Below, piece after piece: positions 48,001 to 55,416 of a DNA stretch of 64,000 nucleotides. The notes under the pieces were generated by a model that was not told the DNA's origin, searched no databases, and was given only the letters and a program-made list of their open reading frames with translations. The first letter of the stretch is position 1. Each line of letters begins with the position of its first letter. Made by a program: the position numbers and the translations under genes. Source of the stretch: Dendrophyllia cribrosa (Eukaryota > Cnidaria > Anthozoa > Scleractinia > Dendrophylliidae); contig JAJLRJ010000010.1 of NCBI GenBank assembly GCA_024195265.1, positions 23,639,454-23,703,453 of the forward strand. Direction: 5' to 3'.

Positions 48001-49011
48001 GAATGGTTTTGCACTTGGCCTCGGTTTGATAAAAAGGCAAAAAGCAACTCGGAAATGGGCGATTAGATAAATTCACCGTGGTAGTGGCCAACTCGAAAGC
48101 TTTCATATTATTTCATATTTGTTATGTAATTCATTCTTTCTCTTTTATTTTTCTGTTAATTTTGGAATATTTTATTGTAAGGAAATAAGTGCGAATAAAA
48201 TGAACTTGAAGTTGACTTGAACGTCCTCAGAACCCACCAAACTTTTTAAAATATATGGAAACATTTTTGGCTTGTCAGATATATGCGCGTAACATGAAAT
48301 GTTTCCATGGTAACCAAGTTTTGCAAATTTCTCAAATTTTAAATTTTATTTCAAATGCACATTTTTTAAACATGAAAATATTTTACTTCCTTGCAATGAC
48401 GTTTACATTAAACGATCAATATGGCATCTTGCTGTTGTTTTCGCATTTTTTCATGATTGGACTTCTAAATGAATGCTTTATTTATAAACACAATGGCAGA
48501 AGATGAATTTTTAAAAGATTTGACACACTTTGATTATCAATAACAAGCTCAATTAAAAAATAACTCGTAACCATCTTACGTTGTGAACGTACCTGGCATT
48601 TAATGTAACATGTTGACGTTTTAAAGGAAACAATGTTTTGTACGTTTAGTCATATTATCAAATTTTTAGACGTGAAAGAAAATCCAAGGTGGCGGATTTT
48701 AAATTTTATGGCACTTTGAAAAACACACCCTATACAAGTTTCATCATAACAGCTTTGATGCTGCTGGAATTACATCCGATTGTACTTTCCCTCCCACCTA
48801 ACAGGTCCTGGGAGAGTAAAAACAAAACAAAACAAAACTTGAACAGACTAAACAGACCTTTAGGCCGGAAAGGCTGGTTGGTTTAATAGTGTGAGCCGTC
48901 AAAGCTGAAGTTATATCAGCTGTGAATATTGCCATTACGATGAGGCCTGACATGATCCAGATCATGGAGAAAATCTGCGCCACAATCGACTTTGGAGATT
49001 TGTCGCCATAC
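41817..49011 (-). CDS. Ionotropic glutamate receptor-like channel with K+-type filter, copy A (3' exons)
   Basis: Five minus-strand exons join in phase with GT/AG borders: 48,858-49,011, 46,729-46,792, 44,913-45,178, 42,670-42,838 and 41,817-42,055. The first starts inside a pore loop, reading YGDKSPKS; the split codon before it probably encodes glycine. It then runs through an M3-like helix, IWIMSGLIVMAIFTADITSA. Next comes the second ligand-binding lobe (VGVLSNGTEYEHA, QVDGMLIDHYTASYY with a likely ligand-binding Asp, DVGILFSKD), then the M4 helix and a charged helical tail ending at TAA. This is the order of a glutamate-gated channel. GYGD is the potassium-selectivity signature of bacterial GluR0 and rotifer AvGluR1, unlike vertebrate receptors. 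The animal SYTANLAAF motif is absent. Upstream exons (signal peptide, first lobe, M1) are not in the window before the Polinton. Ligand and function are inferred. Confidence 0.8.
42288..42628. mobile_element. MITE with CACAGGACGAAATAA ends
   Basis: CACAGGACGAAATAACGA and TCATTATTTCGTCCTGTG are inverted ends of a 341-bp element with an interior of CTTTAAGT-like repeats. It lies in the intron between the M4 and tail exons of copy A and is absent from the same intron of copy B, so it postdates the duplication or was lost there. Confidence 0.75.
42670..42838 (-). CDS. Copy A exon 4: last transmembrane helix (M4)
   Basis: Acceptor TTTTTCAG precedes 42,838 and donor G|GTGAGG follows 42,670. LFDNSLPFVKQFLYISLG leads into the helix LGVLGGLIFIGTLWDIF and a basic stop-transfer RRAKAK. 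Confidence 0.82.
42981..43585. mobile_element. TTAA-flanked element with CCCTCGCAC ends, copy 2
   Basis: TTAA-CCCTCG at 42,981 pairs with CGAGGG-TTAT ending at 43,585; the right TTAA is one base off. The interior aligns with 28,676-29,547 (GGTAAAGTTTGGCGACAA, ATATGACGTCATAAGTA). A poly-G run occupies about 43,003-43,026. Confidence 0.72.
43582..44059. mobile_element. TTAA-type element with AGTGCCCATA ends, copy 1
   Basis: AGTGCCCATAACCTA and TAGGTTATGGGCACT-TTAA are the ends of long inverted repeats (including TCACGTAGTGAACATCTGCG against CGCAGATGTTTATTACGTGA). The left flank TTAT is shared with the preceding element, so the two abut. The family recurs at 45,983-46,521. Confidence 0.75.
44060..44912. 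other. Intron sequence of copy A
   Basis: It is collinear with 10.5-11.0 kb of copy B. No further feature. Confidence 0.5.
44913..45178 (-). CDS. Copy A exon 3: ligand-binding lobe 2
   Basis: Acceptor TTTAG precedes 45,178 and donor CAG|GTAATC follows 44,913. The 266-bp exon encodes FQKIEDLVQALNAKQVDGML, DHYTASYYQ and RDVGILFSKDALSIAKCF. Asp after the GMLI segment sits where family members bind the ligand amino group (inference). Confidence 0.82.
45983..46521. mobile_element. TTAA-flanked element with AGTGCCCATA ends, copy 2
   Basis: TTAA at 45,983-45,986 and 46,518-46,521 flank inverted repeats of about 70 bp (TCACGTAATGAACGTCTGCG against CGCAGACGTTCATTACGTGA). It is the same family as 43,582-44,059, sharing GCCGCCATTTTGGTCCACCA. 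It sits in a copy A intron. Confidence 0.82.
46729..46792 (-). CDS. Copy A exon 2 in the window: 64-bp micro-exon
   Basis: Acceptor CTCACCAG and donor ACAG|GTCTTT bound 64 bp encoding VGVLSNGTEYEHALQEDAYP, the start of the second ligand-binding lobe after the M3 linker. It starts in phase 0 and ends in phase 1, matching its neighbours. Confidence 0.8.
47197..47395. mobile_element. Foldback element, copy 3 (right end degraded)
   Basis: It begins ACCATTTTACAGTTCTGTGC and follows copies 1 and 2 through GCTTTGATACAAACCTTC and AAAACAAGGCCAACTCCAGC. The terminal right arm is lost. Confidence 0.65.
47396..47891. other. Intron sequence, no feature
   Basis: AT-rich, with a T17 run near 47,846. No exon. 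Confidence 0.4.
47892..48060. mobile_element. MITE with GCCCATTTCCGAGTT ends
   Basis: GCCCATTTCCGAGTT and AACTCGGAAATGGGC are perfect ends, and the arms continue through AAACCGAGGC, TGCAAAACCATTCA and CATATCC-type sequence, so almost the whole 169 bp folds on itself. Confidence 0.8.
48061..48857. other. Intron sequence of copy A
   Basis: No exon or structured repeat between the MITE and the pore exon. Confidence 0.4.
48858..49011 (-). CDS. Copy A exon 1 in the window: K+-type pore loop and M3-like helix
   Basis: The acceptor AACCAG precedes 49,011 and the donor AAG|GTCTGT follows 48,858. The 51 full codons start YGDKSPKSIVAQIFSMIW and continue through GLIVMAIFTADITSALTA. The first base completes a split codon, so the residue before YGD comes partly from the unseen upstream exon; glycine is expected. 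Confidence 0.78.
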
Positions 49012-49164
49012 CTGGTTCATAATAAAAGCACTTTCATAAAAAAAAAACACTTTATTTTTCTAGACGTGATAATAAACAAGTTATTGAAGAACATTAAAGA
49101 CGTGTAAAGTTTATCTAGACGCCGAATAACTAAAGCTAGAGGGAAGACTTGTGACCCTAAAACA

Positions 49165-49275
49165 ATATTCGTGACACTAATTTTAATTAGTGTCACAAAA
49201 TCACACAATGACAAAAAATCACAAAATCACACAAAATCACAAACATTTAAAAATGTTCGTGATTTTGTGTCATGA
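49165..49275. repeat. Palindrome and AAATCACAC tandem repeats
   Basis: A perfect 26-nt palindrome lies at 49,171-49,196 (arms GTGACACTAATT). It is followed by several AAAATCACACA units and an inverted ATTTTGTGTCATGATC. It may be a small hairpin element. Confidence 0.6.
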
Positions 49276-49690
49276 TCATCAAATTCAGGTCACGTAATTT
49301 TCTTATTTTCATCACACAGGTAAACAATTCCAAGTGGATTGAAATAAATATAAATAAAAACATCAAAAATGACCTAAATGTTTTATAAGACATAAACATA
49401 TTGTTCTTTTCTGGGATTCAAGGAATGACGTTATCGTAATAAAACTAAGTTTAATGTTAAATACTGATATAAGGTAAATGAATGAATCAAATAAAAACTG
49501 CGGGTAGAGAATGTAAAATGAAGAAATGATCCACGCAGTTCAAGCTGTCTAAGAAAAGAAAACATCATTTAAAGTGTTCAATTTGCTCTTACTTCTTTTT
49601 ATGGCCTTACCAATTTTCGCAAAATCTTCGCGAAATCAGCTATGTCACAGCAGCGTCACGCAGTCACGCCTCACTCGTTCTGACCGCTTA
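49276..49690. other. Host sequence left of the Polinton
   Basis: AT-rich with no exon. Base composition changes to less AT-rich at about 49,680. The element's terminal inverted repeat cannot be fixed without its other end. Confidence 0.4.
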
Positions 49691-49811
49691 TTTTAATATT
49701 TCGGGGTTACCCCGGGTTAGCACTGTACTAACTACTAATTGTTAGCAATCCGGTTATCCACGGGCTCCCCCAACCCGACTAGCACAACCCACACTGATTT
49801 GGTATAACCAA

Positions 49812-51314
49812 TTGGAAAAATCCCACCCCCTGTATATACCCAACCACATCGCGAACGTGCAAGCTTTCAAGGGCTTCCTGAAATCGCGTGAAACAGGCCT
49901 GATCCAAAAGAGCGAAGAATGGGTTAAGGCAAGGCAAAATACAATCGGCGCATCGGAGATCTCTGCCTTGATAGGATCTTCACCATATGAGAGTCGTACA
50001 AGCCTTGAACGCAAAAAGTTGCACTTCATCGATATGGGTAAAAACGTTGCCTGCGCATGAGGGTTTCTTTTCGAGCCCTTCGTCCGTGCATACTTTGAGT
50101 GGCAACATAATACCAAGGTTTTCGGGCACACAATATCTCTCAATCTTGCAAAGGATCACCCTCTCTATGGGAAAGTCACTTGTAGCCCAGATGGCTACTT
50201 TCCATGCAAAGACAATACAATTGCTTTGCTCGAGTTCAAGTGTCCTTTCAAGAGAAAGATCGCAACAAACAAAATCCCCGCACAATACCGGGACCAAATA
50301 CAAACCGGTCTCGCTCTCAGCGGAGAGAGTGTAGCTAAAGGCCTGTTTGTAGACGCATATTTCAGGATGTGTTCTTTTAAACAGCTTGGAATAAATCTTG
50401 AACACAATGCGTTATTCAACGGTGGAGTTGTGCACAGAACCAAAACTCCATTCCCACGTGCATGGGGCATCTGTATTCTTTCAAGCAAGGAAAAGATACA
50501 CTCCAACCAAACAAAACTTCTTGACCTTGGTGCAGTACAATCAACAGAATTGTTTGCCAAGGTAATGCGAGGCATTTTAGCAAGAGAGATTGAATTCTAT
50601 CCGCCCCAGGTACGAGTGGTTTTCAACAAAAATGCCAAGAAGCGGGAGTTCGAAAATTTGTTGTGGCATAATAAACACTTCCGTGGAGAATGGGAACCAG
50701 ACACTTTTTATCCGGTGGCCTTCTTTGTATGGAAGCTACTCGATATAACAGAAATCTGGGAGACAAAACAACCAGACTTCTTGGAAGCTATTCAGGAATC
50801 AGTCAACAGTTTCCATGATTGCTTGGCAAGAAAGAAAAGCACCCAACAAGCCGCCCCTGCCAAAACTTTTCCAAACAATTTGGATGATGACAGTGCCATG
50901 ATGGAAGCCTTCTTAAACTCAAAAGTGAAGTCAATTGAAAAAACTCCCCCAGCCTATACCCCAACTGAGCCAATGGAGAAACTGCCTTTTGGAGAATCCC
51001 ATTGGGACTACTTACCAGACATGATCAAAGACTACATCCTTGACATGGTTGAAAGGAGTCACCAACGCGACTTGGCTGCAAGGGCCCTTCATCAACGCAG
51101 GATGAAATCTGTATGCCGTTCGATAAAAAATCATTATCACTGGCAAAACGAGTGTCATTTTCCTATATTCACTTCACAAACATGTGATAAATGCCACGAA
51201 ATCTTCTCACCAGAAGTGGACATGGGCAGACACCGAGCCATTTGCCCTGGCATGCACCCTTATAGATACATACAGAGGGCGTTACTGCTTGCAGACATCG
51301 GCAGTGATGACTAG
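49812..51314 (+). pseudogene. YqaJ/lambda-exonuclease-type nuclease with C-terminal zinc finger; in-frame TGA, no ATG
   Basis: Two open pieces in one frame (49,812-50,060 and 50,061-51,314) are separated by TGA at 50,058-50,060. The amino part has VKARQNTIGASEISALIGSS, the opening motif of YqaJ-type recombination exonucleases. The second part has CSPDGYF and LLEFKCPFK, giving the Asp and Glu-x-Lys metal-binding residues of the fold. The family resects DNA ends in phages and large DNA viruses. The last 50 residues add CDKCHEIFSPEVDMGRHRA followed by Cys, a CCHC finger. No ATG precedes the conserved region; the open frame reaches only TTG at 49,812 and an ATC at 49,848 just after the promoter-like motif. 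It ends 73 nt before the convergent zinc-ribbon gene. The activity is inferred. Confidence 0.75.
49831..49840 (+). promoter_or_regulatory. ATATAC promoter-like motif of the exonuclease gene
   Basis: TGTATATACC stands 7 nt before an in-frame ATC codon (49,848). In other genes of this element the ATG follows the motif at a similar distance, which suggests the original start lay here. Confidence 0.5.
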
Positions 51315-51387
51315 GAAGACTATGACGGTCCAAGTGCCCATGAAAGTTTCTATGTGGGGTTTGAGAACATCGAAGTATAACGCAATG

Positions 51388-52080
51388 TCACACAACGTGA
51401 CCAAGCATGATCTGCCAGTTTTGTTCGTGTTTCCACATTGAGTTTTGTGGAATTTGTAGCCAGAAGTAATTGACAATAACACGTTTTGGTTCTTTTAGTA
51501 CTATCGCGTCTAAGATTTTGTAGGCTACAAATGGCATAGAGATTCTATCCGGTAGATGTTCTTCGATGAAATTGACGGTATCATTTGCATGTTGTATTTC
51601 TTCGTAGGACAAGCAGGCGTAGGGTTCACAAACTTTCAGATGTTTGTTGAGATAGTTTTTGAAGTTGTAGCGTTTGGTGGGCCTTCTTTTTTTAGTAATT
51701 TTGTAATCACCACCATAGAGCTCGTTATAATGAAAGGTCACACCATCCAGAGGCTCTAGAAACCCACAGTTCTCGCAGCAAAGTTCAGATGAAAACATCA
51801 TGAGGTTTAATTTGCCTTCACAGTTTTGACAAGCTTTTATCCTTTCATTCAAAAGGGTGAAAGGTAGGTTGGGGTGGTATTGTGCCACGTGACAAAGACA
51901 CTCCTTGATGTGCTGAAGGCGTTCTGGCAGGCTTGAACGCCGCATTTCCTTGTTGTAGTTGTCGAGTGAGCGTAGGAGGATAAATTTGAATTCTTTATCC
52001 AGCTCATTGAGTTTGGCTTTGTATTCACCTTTAGTGTCCAAGCGTCGAACATCAGCCAGTTGTTTAGCAAACTTCTCCAT
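51388..52080 (-). CDS. Zinc-ribbon protein resembling poxvirus late transcription factor 3
   Basis: The 230-residue protein has a helical amino part, then CQNCEGKLNLMMF and LCCENCGF. These make a four-cysteine zinc ribbon, which is followed by a basic RRPTKRYNFKNYLNKHL segment. Ribbon plus an (Y/K)KRxN(H/F)FxxxL helix is the layout of VLTF3-like transcription factors of poxviruses and other large DNA viruses. A carboxy-terminal helix with PFVAYKILDAI and a late WKHEQNW fits the same family. If right, it would drive late gene transcription from the promoter-like motifs seen here. It is the only complete gene without a clear ATATAC motif before its start. Similarity is judged by eye; a generic zinc-ribbon protein is the alternative. 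Confidence 0.5.
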   Translation of the reverse strand: MEKFAKQLADVRRLDTKGEYKAKLNELDKEFKFILLRSLDNYNKEMRRSSLPERLQHIKECLCHVAQYHPNLPFTLLNERIKACQNCEGKLNLMMFSSELCCENCGFLEPLDGVTFHYNELYGGDYKITKKRRPTKRYNFKNYLNKHLKVCEPYACLSYEEIQHANDTVNFIEEHLPDRISMPFVAYKILDAIVLKEPKRVIVNYFWLQIPQNSMWKHEQNWQIMLGHVV

Positions 52081-52158
52081 GGTTGTACACAGCTGTGTTG
52101 TCTATTCAATTGTGTGCAAATGATTTATCCTTCGAAATGTAGAGGTTAAATCCAGAAT

Positions 52159-52845
52159 TTAATCTCTCAAATCGGACTTGGATGCTGCGGTGAGAAGATT
52201 TATCTCTTTTTGAAACTCTTGTTTGACTTCCTTTCGAAGTTCGTTTTTTAGTTTCTCGAGGTCTGGCGATTGTGTTTGAGTGGCAGCGTCTTTTGATGCC
52301 TTTACACCATCCCTGATTGCAGCCTTGAGTTCGTGATATTTTTCCACCTCACGAGTGATTATGGTGAATTCTGTATCACTAATCTTCTTGTCTTCCAGAG
52401 CTTTTGAGACCAGCTCATTGACAGAGTTGCGTTTAGCCTGGGCCAGTGTGTAGATATTCTCGTGTTTAGCCACTTTCCGCTCTAGCCGCTTGTTGGCAGC
52501 TGTAAAGCCAACAGAGGACAGCCCACAGCGGGTCGCAACGCCGGCAAGTGCGGGGCTTGCAACAATGCCGAACCCAGTCAAGGCAGTGGCTAGGGCTCCT
52601 GATGACAGCCCAACAGAAAGCGACCCAAGTCCAACCGCGGAGTAATGAACTATTGATTGGGTTCGTTTGTATTTCTTTGCGACTTGTCTGTAGTGCTCGG
52701 CTTCGTCAGACAACTCCTTCAGAAAGTCAGAGATCTTTTTGAGCCGGAAGTCTTCTGCATTGATTTGAGTGATCTCACACATAGGGTAAAGTGGTTGGGT
52801 ATCACTGTATTCCGGGGCCGATGGCAGCACGTTCGCAGAACTCAT
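52159..52845 (-). CDS. Small membrane-associated protein of unknown function
   Basis: The 228-residue protein starts MSSANVLPSAPEYSDTQPLY. A charged coiled-coil-like stretch (residues 35-65) leads to a long Gly/Ala/Ser-rich hydrophobic region (about 67-112, with SVGLSSGALATALTGFGIVA) and a second long amphipathic helix up to a charged end. It could insert in membranes, perhaps as a virion or lysis protein. The family is not recognised. Its start follows TTTATATACTCACATCTACC, the shared promoter-like motif. It lies in a minus-strand run with the two flanking genes. Confidence 0.65.
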   Translation of the reverse strand: MSSANVLPSAPEYSDTQPLYPMCEITQINAEDFRLKKISDFLKELSDEAEHYRQVAKKYKRTQSIVHYSAVGLGSLSVGLSSGALATALTGFGIVASPALAGVATRCGLSSVGFTAANKRLERKVAKHENIYTLAQAKRNSVNELVSKALEDKKISDTEFTIITREVEKYHELKAAIRDGVKASKDAATQTQSPDLEKLKNELRKEVKQEFQKEINLLTAASKSDLRD

Positions 52846-52856
52846 GGTAGATGTGA

Positions 52857-52866
52857 GTATATAAAG
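52857..52866 (-). promoter_or_regulatory. TTTATATAC promoter-like motif
   Basis: On the minus strand CCTTTATATACTCAC lies about 12 nt before the ATG of the 228-residue gene. Confidence 0.55.
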
Positions 52867-52878
52867 GGTTTTATATTT

Positions 52879-53524
52879 TTAATTTATCTCAACTTCAAAT
52901 TCTAAAGGCATGTTATTGAAGTCGAAGAGGTCATTGTTCTCATCCCTCACTGACAGCGATATGCTGTTTACATAATCGCCAGACGAGACGTCACGCAAGA
53001 CGTTCTGTTGTGTTGGTTCATAAAAAAACCTTCTCAAAAGATTTTCCACGAACATCAAACCGAGCTAAAACTGTCGAAGGCTTACCATTGAGGAGGTTTT
53101 GTTCTTTATCGACCAGATCACAGTGGATGAAGTAAGTGCTTGGTGCCCTTAAACGCTTGACGAAAGTTATTAGAAACAATATAGGTCTTATGCCAAGCAA
53201 TTCTGCCAGATTGTTACTAAACTTCACATTACTGTTATTCTGAATGATCATGACTCCGAGTGGTGTGTTTGTATCAGCTGATAGACTTAAATGTCTATTA
53301 GCCTTTTTTAGGTTTTCAAATTCGTACGCTAATCTATCAATAATGTAATGACCTTGAAGTAAGGTCGCGCTATGTGTTGTTGTAATAACTGCTTCTTCTT
53401 TCAAAGTATTCCACGAGTTGTAAATCGAGCAAGAGATAAGCCGGATGTAACTCGGTTTCGGAAGCGGGTGATCGAAGTAGATCGTGTGAGGGTTCGAAGG
53501 CGCGACGATTGTAAGCAAAACCAT
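52879..53524 (-). pseudogene. Conserved Polinton protein, candidate minor capsid (single jelly roll), frameshifted
   Basis: From ATG at 53,522-53,524 the frame runs to TGA at 53,018-53,020. An upstream ATG at 53,537-53,539 lies inside the promoter-like motif and is less likely. The beta-rich sequence includes YFDHPLPKPSYIRLISCSIY, TYFIHCDLVDKEQNLLNGK and LARFDVRGKSFEKV. A run of seven T (53,022-53,028, coding sense) precedes the stop. Immediately after it a different frame stays open to TAA at 52,879 and reads like the natural end (LFDFNNMPLEFEVEIN). This indicates a one-base length change in the T run. Programmed slippage is possible but less likely. Length and beta content would suit the Polinton minor capsid (penton) protein, but this is a guess. 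Confidence 0.6.
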
Positions 53525-53571
53525 TGTGTATATATACATAACATTTTTTTAAAAAAATTATATATACAATA
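53525..53571. promoter_or_regulatory. Divergent promoter between minor-capsid candidate and 541-codon gene
   Basis: Only 47 nt separate the two start codons. The minus-strand side has TATGTATATATACACA-ATG and the plus-strand side ATTATATATACAATA-ATG, with an A/T spacer. Each side carries one copy of the shared motif 3-4 nt before its ATG. Confidence 0.7.
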
Positions 53572-55407
53572 ATGTTTGGCAGACGGCCCGTTGGATTTAA
53601 TCCTAATTCAAATCTTGGTCTAAACATTGGTGGACACAACTACGGTCCCCCACCCCCTTTTAATTCAACCCCAAACGTCTATAGGCATGTAAAGCCACCC
53701 CCAGATCCACTAGCCTGGATGAGAACACCGGAGGCAGCAAAGCTTTCTGCTGCGGCCAAGGCCAAGGCGATCTCAGACTTCAAAAAGCGTTTCCCGCGCG
53801 CTGATATGTCCCACTTTGAAGTGCAAGTAGAGTTTGGCGACGACAACAAAACCGCCACAGGGGAAGTGCTTTACAAAAAAGGCCCTGGCTCATGGGCGCT
53901 CGTTACAAAAATACCCCACAAAGATTGGACTCAATCCATGAAAGATGCTTTGGGCCTTCATCAAGACGGTGGTTTTCCCTATCAGCTATCGTTGACTCGA
54001 AATACAGAAAAGTCAATGCCAGCTGTTGATTTATCCACCACAATAGACAAGGATATGATGATTGGTGCAATCTTGAACGACGAAGCGCAAAAGATCTATG
54101 TCACGCCAACTGATTATTTCACAACGAAATACAGAAATATCTTCAGGGACACACAGATTTCATTCACAACCGCGAAATATGGAAAAAAGTGGCTAGGCGG
54201 ACCACATATGAGTTTTTGGCCACAACAACTCTCCTTCGCACTGTGGTGTGCAACAACCGGCTGCGGAATCTCGCGTGACATTCTCTTCGATAAGAACTCC
54301 AGTCTATCCCTAACCCCCCAGCTCCGGTCGTTTTACCGGTTTCACGTTTATTCCACAACAAAACGAATACTCCACAAGATGGGTGGGGAACAAAGCGTGA
54401 GTGCTTTGCCAGACGACCCTACATTCAACCAGAAAGACAACAAGTATAACATCGACGCGTACAAGAAGATTTGCATAGAGTTCGGTGTTGACCCCAGTTC
54501 TGACTTCCGTTTCACATACGGCAAGAACCACGGTCTTGGGAATGTCTACATTGGTGAATATGAAGCTGGCAATATTTCTACCGATTACGATTATCCAGAC
54601 CCCGATCTAGCTCTGTTCAATGATGAGCGCGTGACTGACAGAAACGACCCCAACTATCGCGCCAATGGAATATCTTTCGTCCGCAACGACCAAGGGGCGG
54701 ACACCCAGTTCGAGCACGTTGTGCCAAATTACGCACAGGGGCTAACACAGCCAGGGCTCGCGCGTATGAACCAATCAATCGAGGCCTTTGTGTACTGCAT
54801 TCTTGGTTCACAAGCCAAAACTCGCAGCAGCATCATTGGAAGAGGAGGCCGGGGTTTCGAAACGCAGAGAGTATTCCTCACCCATCTAGAGGAGGCCATA
54901 ATACTAAACGACATCGCAACAAGCGTACAGCGTTACCAGCTTGCCATCCAAGCAACGAAAGTGCGCCTGGACTTTGCGACAGCACCCGGAAGCTGGCTCA
55001 TGCCATCACGCATGGTTATCAACACAGAGAGCGTGATCGGGTATAACAACAATCTCAAGGAAGCAACGCAAGGGATGAAACTGGGTGTGAACAATGATGT
55101 TAATCTGGGCACAAAAAAAGGCCCCTTTACGCCCCATGGCCGGCGGGCCAACAAAAATCAATCCACCAAACAGCCACCCATCGAGCCCGATACATAAACA
55201 GGCTACACAGGCACAGGGCAGGGCATCGCGCCAGCCCAAGCCACAAGCAAAACACCACATTCCACGCCAGCCACAAGCAAAACACCACATCCCACACCAG
55301 CCCAAACCACAAACACGCCAGCACAACCCGACCAGCATCACGTAAACAAGGCACTCATGGCTGTGGGTGCGCTTGCTTTGGCAGGTGCTATCGTTTGGTT
55401 TAGATAA
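53572..55407 (+). pseudogene. Large conserved Polinton protein, probable virion component with C-terminal anchor; in-frame TAA
   Basis: The open frame of 541 codons ends at TAA (55,195-55,197), but the same frame continues open for 69 codons to TAA at 55,405-55,407. That tail is a Thr/Pro/Gln-rich low-complexity linker with two copies of a TSKTPH repeat, followed by a hydrophobic end, MAVGALALAGAIVWF. The extended gene ends 9 nt before the convergent coiled-coil gene, matching the tight packing elsewhere. This supports a nonsense lesion rather than the true end. The body starts with a Pro-rich segment (GPPPPFNSTPNVYRHVKPPP), then a long mixed region with no catalytic motif I can name. It is likely structural, as it lies among virion genes and would be membrane-anchored. 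The function is unknown. Confidence 0.65.
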
Positions 55408-55416
55408 GCGCAAATC

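Noticed and set aside
49165..49275. CRISPR-like spaced repeat
   Set aside because: The AAATCACAC units are irregular, directly adjacent and in animal DNA. It is a simple tandem or hairpin repeat.
49831..49860. Non-ATG initiation (TTG at 49,812) as true start of the exonuclease
   Set aside because: Such starts are unusual in animal-infecting elements, and TTG lies upstream of the promoter-like motif. A lost ATG is the simpler reading.
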